A stretch of DNA of 64,000 bases from NCBI GenBank assembly GCA_947168045.1, contig CAMVKN010000006.1, forward strand, positions 1 through 64,000, written 5' to 3'. Origin of the DNA: an uncultured Prevotellaceae bacterium. GTDB taxonomy: Bacteria; Bacteroidota; Bacteroidia; Bacteroidales; Bacteroidaceae. Every line of letters begins with the position of its first letter. Position 1 is the stretch's first letter. The notes beneath the pieces were generated by a model. The model did no database searches and was not told the origin of the DNA. It saw only the letters and a list, made by a program, of their open reading frames with translations. The position numbers and the translations under genes were made by a program. Positions 31,523 to 37,714 of this stretch are shown piece after piece.

Positions 31523-32924
31523 GAACTTCGACATCATCATTATCGGTGCAGGCCCTGGGGGCTATCGCGCTGCTGAGCTGGCTGCGAAAGCAGGACGGAA
31601 GGTCGCCATCTTCGACGACGGCGATGTGGGGGGCACCTGCCTCAACGTGGGGTGCATACCCACGAAGTGCTATGTCCACTCAGCCACTTTCGAGGAGGCG
31701 AGGGAGCGCATGGCGCAGGTCGTAGCGCAGCTGCGCAGTGGCGTGGAGCACATCCTCTCCCATCCCAACATCACGCTCATTCGTGCCCATGCGGCCTTCG
31801 TCGATGCCCACACCGTGTGCGCACAGTCGTCCCCACTGCCTGCGGGGACGGCTGACGGCGCCCCCGCGGAAGGGACTGGGGATACCTTTACTGCTCCCCA
31901 CATCATCATTGCCACCGGCTCTGAGACAAAGTACATCCCTGTCGAGGACCTCGACGATGCGCGTGTCGTCGACTCCACCGGCCTGCTGCAGCTGTCGGTG
32001 CTGCCCCGTCGGCTGTGCATCATCGGTGCAGGAGTCATCGGCATGGAGTTCGCTTCCGTCTTCAACCGTTTTGGCAGCGAGGTCACTGTCATCGAGTACC
32101 TGAAGGAGTGTCTGCCTGCCCTTGACAGCGACATTGCCAAGCGGCTGCGCAAGTGTATGGAGAAGCAGGGCATCACCTTCCGGATGAAGACCGCCGTGCA
32201 GCGCCTGGCCGACATCGATGCCGACGTCATCCTGATGGCCACGGGCCGCAAGCCACGCACCGTGGGCCTTCATCCCGAGGCCGCCGGCATCACCCTGGCC
32301 CCCAACGGTGCCATACCCGTCAACGACAACCTGCAAGTCATTTCTCTCACCTCGTCCCTCTCACCTCTCACCTCTCCCCCCTCATCTCTCACCTCTCATC
32401 TCTCATCTCTCACCTCTCTATATGCCATCGGCGACGTCAACGGTCGTCAGATGCTCGCCCACGCCGCTGAGGCCCAGGCCAAGGAGGTGGTGGAGCACAT
32501 CGTCAACTCCACAGAAGCGGTAGCAAACACACCTCCCACCTCGTCCCTCTCACCTCTCACCTCTCACCCCTCACCTCTCACCATCATGCCCGCTGCCATC
32601 TTCACCAGTCCTGAGGCAGCCTGCGTAGGCATGTCGGAAGACCAGCTGAAGGCTGAGGGTGTCGCCTATGAATGTCGGAAGGCCTTCCACCGTGCCAACG
32701 GCAAGGCGCTGGCGATGAACGAGACAGAGGGCATGCTGAAGCTGTTCAGCGAGCCGGGTGCTGGCCGCATCCTCGGTTGTCATGCCTTCGGTGCCCACAG
32801 TGCCGACCTGGTGCAGGAGGCCAGCGTCCTCATGTGCTGCGGTGCCACCGTCATGCAGCTGCGCCACATGGTGCACATCCACCCCACGCTCAGCGAGCTG
32901 CTCCTCGCCGCCGCTGAATCGTAG
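31515..32924 (+). CDS. lpdA: Dihydrolipoyl dehydrogenase with low-complexity inserts
   Basis: L protein of the glycine cleavage system, 469 residues. It has the FAD-binding 'GAGPGG', redox pair Cys42/Cys47 in 'GGTCLNVGCIPTKC', the NAD-binding 'IIGAGVIGMEFASVF', and the C-terminal 'HMVHIHPTLSELL' with the active-site His-Glu pair. Two inserts, 'SLTSSLSPLTSPPSSLTSHLSSLTS' and 'PPTSSLSPLTSHPSPLT', are coded by heptamer repeats and flank 'LYAIGDVNGRQMLAHAAEAQ'. A third odd segment, 'PLPAGTADGAPAEGTGDT', lies near residue 105. The core motifs stay intact, so the enzyme is probably active. Confidence 0.93.
   Translation: MTENFDIIIIGAGPGGYRAAELAAKAGRKVAIFDDGDVGGTCLNVGCIPTKCYVHSATFEEARERMAQVVAQLRSGVEHILSHPNITLIRAHAAFVDAHTVCAQSSPLPAGTADGAPAEGTGDTFTAPHIIIATGSETKYIPVEDLDDARVVDSTGLLQLSVLPRRLCIIGAGVIGMEFASVFNRFGSEVTVIEYLKECLPALDSDIAKRLRKCMEKQGITFRMKTAVQRLADIDADVILMATGRKPRTVGLHPEAAGITLAPNGAIPVNDNLQVISLTSSLSPLTSPPSSLTSHLSSLTSLYAIGDVNGRQMLAHAAEAQAKEVVEHIVNSTEAVANTPPTSSLSPLTSHPSPLTIMPAAIFTSPEAACVGMSEDQLKAEGVAYECRKAFHRANGKALAMNETEGMLKLFSEPGAGRILGCHAFGAHSADLVQEASVLMCCGATVMQLRHMVHIHPTLSELLLAAAES
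32341..32417 (+). repeat. In-frame heptamer tract 1 in lpdA
   Basis: Eleven 7-mers of the type CACCTCT/CATCTCT (77 bases) just before the codons for 'YAIGDVNG'. This is the same heptamer family as in gcvPA. Confidence 0.9.
32530..32585 (+). repeat. In-frame heptamer tract 2 in lpdA
   Basis: Eight 7-mers (CACCTCC, CACCTCG, TCCCTCT, CACCTCT twice, CACCCCT, CACCTCT, CACCATC). The order of variants repeats part of tract 1 (CACCTCG-TCCCTCT-CACCTCT-CACCTCT), which suggests copying from one to the other. Confidence 0.9.
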
Positions 32925-32942
32925 TTTTTTTTTGGTCTTTTC

Positions 32943-32973
32943 TTTGCTGATTCCCAAACTTTTTGTATTTTTG
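32943..32973 (+). promoter_or_regulatory. Promoter of the Rpn-type gene
   Basis: TTTG (32943-32946), 19 bases, TATTTTTG (32966-32973) matches the Bacteroidetes promoter. Transcription would start just before the ATG at 32995, so the TTG-started longer ORF is not used. Confidence 0.6.
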
Positions 32974-32994
32974 CAAAAAATATAATTGACTGCG

Positions 32995-33948
32995 ATGACT
33001 GAGAAAAGCAAATATGTCCGTTTCGACTGGGCCATCAAGCGCATCCTGCGTGACAAAGCGAACAAGGAAGTGCTGGAGGGGCTCATCACTGTGCTGCTGA
33101 ATGAGCCGATAACCATCACCGATATCTTGGAGAGTGAGGGCAATCAGGATGCCCGCGAGGATAAGACGAACCGCGTGGATGTGAAGGCCAAGACCAGCAA
33201 GGGTGAATACATCATTGTGGAAGTACAGCTCACGAAGGAGCGTGACTTCTTCCAGCGCATCCTCTTTGGCACGGCCAAGAACATCACCGACCAGATCAGC
33301 AGCGGTCAGGACTACAGCGTTATCAAGAAGATATACTCCATTAACATCCTTTACTTTGACTTTGGCTGTGGCGATGACTATGCCTATCATGGTGTGACGG
33401 AGTTCATGGGCATGACGAAAACCGACTCTGTGCTGCGCTACAACAATGAGAAGGAGGAGCGCTACATCAGTGAGGACACCAGGCGCATCACCCTGCCTGG
33501 TGACGTGTTCCCTGAATATTTCCTTTTGCTGTGTAACCATTTCAACGAGGTGGCCCGCACGCCCATTGAGGAGTGGATGGAGTATCTGAAGGATGCCGTC
33601 ATCAGCGACACCACCACCACGCCGGGCTTGCAGGCAGCCCGTGAGAAGCTTGCCTACATGAGCATGACTGAAAAAGACCGTCGTGCCTACGAGGACTATA
33701 TGGTCAGTGTGCATGCCGCCCGCGACGCATGGGAGACACTCAAGGCCGAGGGTCGTGCCGAAGGCCGTGCCGAGGGTCGTGCCGAGGGTCGTGCCGAGGG
33801 TCGTGCTGAGGGTCGTGCCGAGGGTCGTGCCGAGGGTCGTGCTGAGGGTATCCTGGCAGTAGCTCGCAAGATGAAGCAGAAGGGCAAGTCTGCAGAAGAG
33901 ATTGCAGAACTGACTGACCTGACGAAAGAAGAGATAGAACAGCTATGA
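32995..33948 (+). CDS. Rpn/PD-(D/E)XK family nuclease-transposase with AEGR repeat
   Basis: A 317-residue protein of the Rpn (recombination-promoting nuclease)/PD-(D/E)xK transposase-like family. The core is 'DILESEGNQDAREDKTNRVDVKAKTSKGEYIIVEVQLTKERDFFQRILF', with the D...ExQ pattern at about residues 62-86. Rpn proteins are often numerous and horizontally spread. The C-terminus has eight AEGR units plus AEGI coded by a 12-base tandem repeat, then a helix 'MKQKGKSAEEIAELTDLTKEEIEQL'. The start is the ATG at 32995. It has its own promoter and terminator and stands alone between lpdA and a structured RNA. Confidence 0.87.
   Translation: MTEKSKYVRFDWAIKRILRDKANKEVLEGLITVLLNEPITITDILESEGNQDAREDKTNRVDVKAKTSKGEYIIVEVQLTKERDFFQRILFGTAKNITDQISSGQDYSVIKKIYSINILYFDFGCGDDYAYHGVTEFMGMTKTDSVLRYNNEKEERYISEDTRRITLPGDVFPEYFLLLCNHFNEVARTPIEEWMEYLKDAVISDTTTTPGLQAAREKLAYMSMTEKDRRAYEDYMVSVHAARDAWETLKAEGRAEGRAEGRAEGRAEGRAEGRAEGRAEGRAEGILAVARKMKQKGKSAEEIAELTDLTKEEIEQL
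33747..33851 (+). repeat. 12-bp tandem repeat coding AEGR
   Basis: Nearly nine tandem copies of GCCGAGGGTCGT (variants GCTGAG, GAAGGC). Because the unit is 12 bases, length changes keep the frame and only lengthen or shorten the linker. Confidence 0.9.
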
Positions 33949-33957
33949 TGGTTCTAT

Positions 33958-33990
33958 AAAGACTGGCGGTAAGCGTCAGTCTTTATTTTT
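33958..33990 (+). terminator. Terminator after the Rpn-type gene
   Basis: An 11-bp stem (one G.U pair) AAAGACTGGCG (33958-33968) / CGTCAGTCTTT (33974-33984) is followed by ATTTTT. Confidence 0.8.
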
Positions 33991-34122
33991 CTGTGTCGTC
34001 ACCGGGAACATGTGGCTTTGATGGTATATCTCAAAGCGGGTACCTCGCGTAAACACATCAGGAAGGAAGGCTGCCGCACAGGCCAACTTCTCATTGCGCT
34101 CATAAGTACTATAATAATTGTG
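33976..34122 (-). pseudogene. Possible decayed coding fragment
   Basis: On the minus strand 48 codons without a stop read 'NYYSTYERNEKLACAAAFLPDVFTRGTRFEIYHQSHMFP...' and end at TGA. The composition looks protein-like, but there is no start codon and I recognise no family. It could be the 3' remnant of a lost gene. Confidence 0.25.
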
Positions 34123-34124
34123 TT

Positions 34125-34303
34125 AGACAATATAAAAAGCGTAAGAACATTGCTACGTCCTTACTGGAGGCCCTGACAAAGCCTTATAACGGAGACATAA
34201 CGACATCCTCACGCCTGATTCGTGTGGAGTCGGCTTAGCTTCATTCCGTTATAGTCGAATTGTCAGGTTCCCAGTAACAAGAATAAGCACTAAACTCACA
34301 TTT
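34125..34303 (-). ncRNA. Structured RNA family, copy 3
   Basis: Minus-strand element behind a full promoter (TTTG, 19 bases, TATCTTTG at plus 34310-34317). Stems in plus coordinates: TTACTGG 34161-34167 with 34271-34277; CCTGACAA 34172-34179 with 34260-34267; TATAACGGA 34185-34193 with 34245-34253; then CGAC/GTCG and CACG/CGTG in the apical part. The first internal loop is GAA opposite GCCT, identical to copy 1, and AGGCT follows stem three as AGGCC does in copy 1. The 3' flank ACGCTTTTTATA resembles GCGCTTTTCTTTTATA of copy 2. No gene lies downstream on this strand, so this copy appears free-standing. Confidence 0.65.
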
Positions 34304-34317
34304 CGGGTACAAAGATA

Positions 34318-34956
34318 CACTTTTTATCTGATTTCACAAAATAAATAGTTGCCTTTTTTTTGATGTTTCTTTTTTAATTTGAAATATACCCTACGTAGAT
34401 GAGTTGCTTGTCGCAGAGTAAGTGTTACAGAACATGTGGACAGCATAGTGCTACTGGTGCTACTGCCACTACTGGAACCCGCTTTCTGCTCATAACGCAT
34501 GAAGATAATTCAGCCAGGCATGGAGATAATTCAGCCAGGCATGGAGATAATTTCATAACTCGGCACTTTACGGGATTATCTCATGGAGTTAGCATTGAAT
34601 TCTCACGATAATTTTGTGTTAACTCGGTTCTTGAACCCAACTCGGTCATTAGGCTGTTACGCGCTAACACGCTTTCTTTTTGTCATCTGCCCCGCCGCTT
34701 TTCGATTACAATGGAACCCCATTGCGCACTCAAAGCAGCAGGACATCTGTTCAATAATAAAGGATATCATCTCCATGACTTATCATCTCCATTGGCTGAG
34801 TAGCACCAGTAGCATCAGTAGCGCCTATGAACAACCGTAGGGGGGGTAGGGTGGCGAAATTGTTAAAACCATGTATGGAATGTTAATATCGTGTTAACGT
34901 CTTGTGCGAGGGTAGGCGAGGTCTTACCTTTGCGCGCAAAACAAATATTCAAGCCT
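34318..34956 (+). other. Intergenic region with 21-bp direct repeats
   Basis: This 640-base stretch has no convincing gene. It holds two full copies of the 21-mer AGATAATTCAGCCAGGCATGG (34503-34544) plus a partial third, and related sequence in opposite sense near 34775. The promoter of the VirE-like gene, TACCTTTG, is at 34925-34932. The ORFs listed at 34399 and 34583 lack homology and are likely chance. Confidence 0.5.
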
Positions 34957-36483
34957 ATGTCATCCATCACTAACACTTTCCGCATCTGGGTCTCACGTGC
35001 CCGTACATTCTTCCGTAGCCAGTCTACCCCTCAGAACAACGCCCCTCAGAACAACGCCCCCCAATCCAACGTTTCCCAGCCCAACGCTCCCCAGTCCAGC
35101 ACCCTTCTACAGGAGGCTGTCGCTGCCATTGCTGGCCTCAATGCCGCAGTGGCCGCCCTGAAGGCTGAGATGCAGGAGATGAAAAAGGAGGCAAAAAAGA
35201 CCGCGGGAGGGAGCGGGGCTGGGTCTACCGGGGGAGGGTCTACCGGGGGTGGGTCTGCTGCCTCTCGTGCCGCCGTCATCCGTTTCAACAAGCAATTCCT
35301 TGCTGACCATTACGACCTGCGTTACAACATACTGAAGAAGACCACCGAGTTCCGTCCGAAGCCCTCCGCCGACAAATCTATATCCTCCCCTCCCCTTGGG
35401 GGAGGGGTCAGGGGAGAGGTTGTCGGGGGAGAGGTTGTCGGGGCAGGGTCCTGGCTCCCCCTCACCGACCGCGACGTGAACCGCATGACCGTTGAGCAGC
35501 TGGAGGCTGGTGGCGGCAGCTGGAGCTACGGCATGAAGCTCTGTCTGGAGTCGAGCGCCGTGCCGGCCTACAACCCTGTCACGGCATGGCTGCAGGGCTG
35601 TCCTGAGTGGGACGGCCACGACCATATCGGCGACCTGGCCCGTCGTGTGCCTACCACCTACGACCGCTGGCCACTGTTCTTCCATCGCTGGATGCTCGCC
35701 ATGGTGGCGCAGGCCAAGGGCATGAACACCATGGGCAACTCGATGGTGCCCCTGCTCATCGGAGGGCAGGGACTGCGCAAGACCACCTTCTGTCGCTCGC
35801 TGCTGCCGCCTGAGCTGCGCGAGTATTTCATGGACGACATCAAGATGGACAGTGCAGAGCAGGTGGAGCGCGTCCTGGCGAGGATGTGGCTGGTGTGCAT
35901 CGACGAATACAACGCCAAGACGCCGCGCGAGCAGGCGAAGATCAAGCGTCTGCTGACGGAGAAGGACGTGCAGGTGCGCCGCCCGCGCTCCGACGAGTAC
36001 CGTCTGGTGCCGCGTCTGGCCTCGTTCATCGCTACCACCAACGACACCACGCCGCTACCCTCGGGCGACGGCACCCGCCGCTACCTCTGCGTCGAGGTGG
36101 AGGGCACCATCGACCTCGATAGCCCCATCGACTATCCGCAGCTCTATGCCCAGGCATTGGCAGAGCTGAGCACCGACGGCTGCCGCTGGTGGTTCACCGC
36201 CGACGACGAGGCTGAGATACAGCGCCATAACCTTCCCTATCAACAGGCCTCGCCCTTAGAGACGCTGCTGCCCTCGCTCTTTGCACCCACCACCGACCGC
36301 CAGCGTGCGAACCTATGGCAGGTGCAAGCGGTGCAGAAGGTGCTCGCCGAGCAGCTCCGCAATGCTGACGTCCCCAACCTGCGCCAGCTCGCCGATGCCA
36401 TGAAGGCACTGCGCTGGCCGCAGGGAGCCGCCTGCGGCACCCGCGGTTACTATCTGGTGAGGAAGGAGCACGTCAATGACTAA
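34957..36483 (+). CDS. VirE/VapE-like P-loop NTPase (primase-helicase type)
   Basis: A 508-residue protein with the virulence-associated E (PF05272) ATPase: 'YNPVTAWLQGCPEWDGHDHI', P-loop-like 'GGQGLRKTTFCRSLLPPEL' at about 269-287, Walker B 'WLVCIDEYNA', and 'LASFIATTNDTTPLPSGDGTRRYLCVEV'. Such proteins occur in phages, mobile islands and Bacteroidetes chromosomes. The P-loop has Arg where GK normally needs Gly. The ATG at 34957 follows the promoter by about 25 bases. The N-terminus has NAPQ/NAPQS repeats and a predicted coiled coil. An in-frame G/C-rich palindrome codes 'PPLGGGVRGEVVGGEVVG' near residue 145. Confidence 0.82.
   Translation: MSSITNTFRIWVSRARTFFRSQSTPQNNAPQNNAPQSNVSQPNAPQSSTLLQEAVAAIAGLNAAVAALKAEMQEMKKEAKKTAGGSGAGSTGGGSTGGGSAASRAAVIRFNKQFLADHYDLRYNILKKTTEFRPKPSADKSISSPPLGGGVRGEVVGGEVVGAGSWLPLTDRDVNRMTVEQLEAGGGSWSYGMKLCLESSAVPAYNPVTAWLQGCPEWDGHDHIGDLARRVPTTYDRWPLFFHRWMLAMVAQAKGMNTMGNSMVPLLIGGQGLRKTTFCRSLLPPELREYFMDDIKMDSAEQVERVLARMWLVCIDEYNAKTPREQAKIKRLLTEKDVQVRRPRSDEYRLVPRLASFIATTNDTTPLPSGDGTRRYLCVEVEGTIDLDSPIDYPQLYAQALAELSTDGCRWWFTADDEAEIQRHNLPYQQASPLETLLPSLFAPTTDRQRANLWQVQAVQKVLAEQLRNADVPNLRQLADAMKALRWPQGAACGTRGYYLVRKEHVND
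35384..35440 (+). repeat. In-frame G/C-rich palindromic element
   Basis: CCCCTCCCC TT GGGGGAGGGG TCAGGGGAG, then a 19-base direct repeat (GGGGGAGAGGTTGTCGGGG type). A similar TTGGGGAGGGGTTAGGGGAG sequence lies at 48648-48669 and a related palindrome is inside the gene at 47307-48578. Confidence 0.7.
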
Positions 36484-36510
36484 CTTTAACATATAGTTTA
36501 ACCGTTAAAA

Positions 36511-36562
36511 AATAACTTGGTATTTTTCGGGGGTACGTACCTACGAATCGTACCAAGTTATT
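36511..36562. repeat. 12-bp inverted repeat after the VirE-like gene
   Basis: AATAACTTGGTA (36511-36522) and TACCAAGTTATT (36551-36562) with GGTACGTACC inside the loop. There is no T-run behind it, so it may be a protein site or recombination site and not a terminator. Confidence 0.55.
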
Positions 36563-36581
36563 ATTTGCATATTTGAATCAA

Positions 36582-36649
36582 TTATTTCTGAACACTAAGA
36601 AAAAATCGGAATAGCCTTGGCGGTTCCGATTTTTGTTTGTACCTTTGCA
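36582..36649 (+). repeat. 68-bp direct repeat, left copy (terminator plus promoter)
   Basis: Identical at 67 of 68 positions to 37347-37414. It contains an AAAATCGGAA/TTCCGATTTT hairpin and ends in a TACCTTTG -7 box with TTGG 19-20 bases upstream, so each copy can stop upstream transcription and start downstream transcription. Confidence 0.9.
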
Positions 36650-36698
36650 ACCAGACTTCGCAATTAGTACTCGCGGAGACCAACATAACCCAAGCAAA

Positions 36699-36833
36699 AT
36701 GATACGAGAATATTCACAACAACGGTCAAAGGAAGAAATCATAGAGGGTTTTAAACAGGCAGTGAGGCGCAAGAATGAGTGGCTGGCAGCCCACAATATG
36801 AATGCGCTGGTAATAACAGATACTGAGGCATAA
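36699..36833 (+). CDS. Small protein, first gene of the repeat-flanked cassette
   Basis: A 44-residue charged protein, 'MIREYSQQRSKEEIIEGFKQAVRRKNEWLAAHNMNALVITDTEA'. The ATG at 36699 follows the repeat-borne promoter by about 50 bases; the longer ORF from 36633 would start before transcription. It lies four bases before the next gene. No family recognised. Its size and position suit a partner or antitoxin for the downstream protein, but nothing in the sequence proves this. Confidence 0.55.
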   Translation: MIREYSQQRSKEEIIEGFKQAVRRKNEWLAAHNMNALVITDTEA

Positions 36834-36837
36834 AGCT

Positions 36838-37335
36838 ATGCATGCCCTCAATCTGGAAACACTAAACTTAAAGGCTCCCTATTTAGTAGAGTGTCAGAAT
36901 GAATCTGACTATACTTTTAAGACGGATTTTGGCGTCAACTGTATAGTTAGTTTTATGGATGACTATACCATCTGGCAAGAGGGGGCGTATCAATTCATAA
37001 TTGGTAATGAGAACAATACCAGTTCACCAAACGACTATAAGCTGCGTGATACAATAATATGTATCATTGAAGCTTTCTTCGAAGCTAATCCAGACATTCT
37101 TTTATATGTATGTGAGACTGGTGACGGGAAGGAAGCTTTCCGTAACCGCCTTTTTATGCGTTGGATGAATGAATATATTGGAAAAGAGAGCTTTATCGTC
37201 GACCATTTCGAAATAAAGGCCGAGGGAGTCACTAATTTTGCAGCAATCATTATACAACGATCAAACCCTGATGCTGTTGCTATCATTAATGAATTCCATG
37301 AGTATTTAGAGTTGCTTAGGAAACCAGAAGAATAA
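36838..37335 (+). CDS. DUF6169-like protein of unknown function
   Basis: A 165-residue soluble acidic protein. The pattern 'YTFKTDFGVNCIVSFMDDY...NDYKLRDTIICIIEAFFEANPDILLYVCETGDGKEAFRNRLFMRWMNEY' resembles Bacteroidetes proteins grouped as DUF6169 (from memory, unverified). It has no signal peptide or membrane segment. It is the main gene of a two-gene cassette bounded by 68-bp direct repeats, and its A/T-richer codon use differs from the G/C-ending codons of most neighbours, suggesting transfer. Confidence 0.6.
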   Translation: MHALNLETLNLKAPYLVECQNESDYTFKTDFGVNCIVSFMDDYTIWQEGAYQFIIGNENNTSSPNDYKLRDTIICIIEAFFEANPDILLYVCETGDGKEAFRNRLFMRWMNEYIGKESFIVDHFEIKAEGVTNFAAIIIQRSNPDAVAIINEFHEYLELLRKPEE

Positions 37336-37346
37336 ATAACAGAGTT

Positions 37347-37414
37347 TTATTTCTGAACACTAAGAAAAAATCGGAATAGCCTTGGCGGTTCCGATTTTTG
37401 TTTGTATCTTTGCA
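37347..37414 (+). repeat. 68-bp direct repeat, right copy
   Basis: Right-hand partner of 36582-36649. Here the terminator follows the cassette and the TATCTTTG box at 37405-37412 becomes the promoter of structured RNA copy 2. Confidence 0.9.
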
Positions 37415-37416
37415 CC

Positions 37417-37620
37417 GTCGTTCATGTGGAGACACAAAGGACGGCAGACATCTTATTGCTCAATTCCCAACCGAAACTGCAACATCGAACAAGGAATTAG
37501 AAGAGCAAAGCTTAATCCAGTTGGAGCATGCGCCATGGTGCGCAGGCTTCGGCGTATTGGATTAAGCGGGTTGTTGCAGACCTCGGTTGGGATACGGTGA
37601 GGTCTGCGCTTTTCTTTTAT
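37417..37620 (+). ncRNA. Structured RNA family, copy 2
   Basis: Stems: GCAGAC 37444-37449 with 37602-37607; TCCCAACCG 37465-37473 with 37584-37592; CTGCAACA 37477-37484 with 37572-37579; GCTTAATCCA 37510-37519 with 37558-37567; apical TGCGC/GCGCA. Loop AAA opposite ACCT and a 25-base 5' bulge opposite GGGT repeat the geometry of copy 1. Shared sequence: TATCTTTGCACC promoter, TTATTGCTCAATT before stem one, TTGGA before the apical hairpin, CTGCGCTTTTCTTTTAT after it. A small 5' hairpin CCGTC/GACGG precedes. It lies about 100 bases before the secreted protein gene at 37715. Confidence 0.75.
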
Positions 37621-37714
37621 AATAAGGTTATTGCGCAGCAACCGACAAAAAGTCGAGCGAAGACAGACATCTAAACAGAGATGATTATTAACCATATTAT
37701 AAAAACAAAACACT

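Noticed and set aside
34399-34840. ORFs of 70 and 85 residues
   Set aside because: Composition is not protein-like, they include direct repeats, and no promoter or homology supports them.
37465-37592. Integron attC site
   Set aside because: Nested stems with bulges recall attC, but R-box bases do not fit, stem sequences differ wholly between copies, promoters are attached, and there is no integrase.
37382-37600. 72-residue plus-strand ORF
   Set aside because: It starts in the 68-bp repeat before the inferred transcription start and covers structured RNA copy 2.
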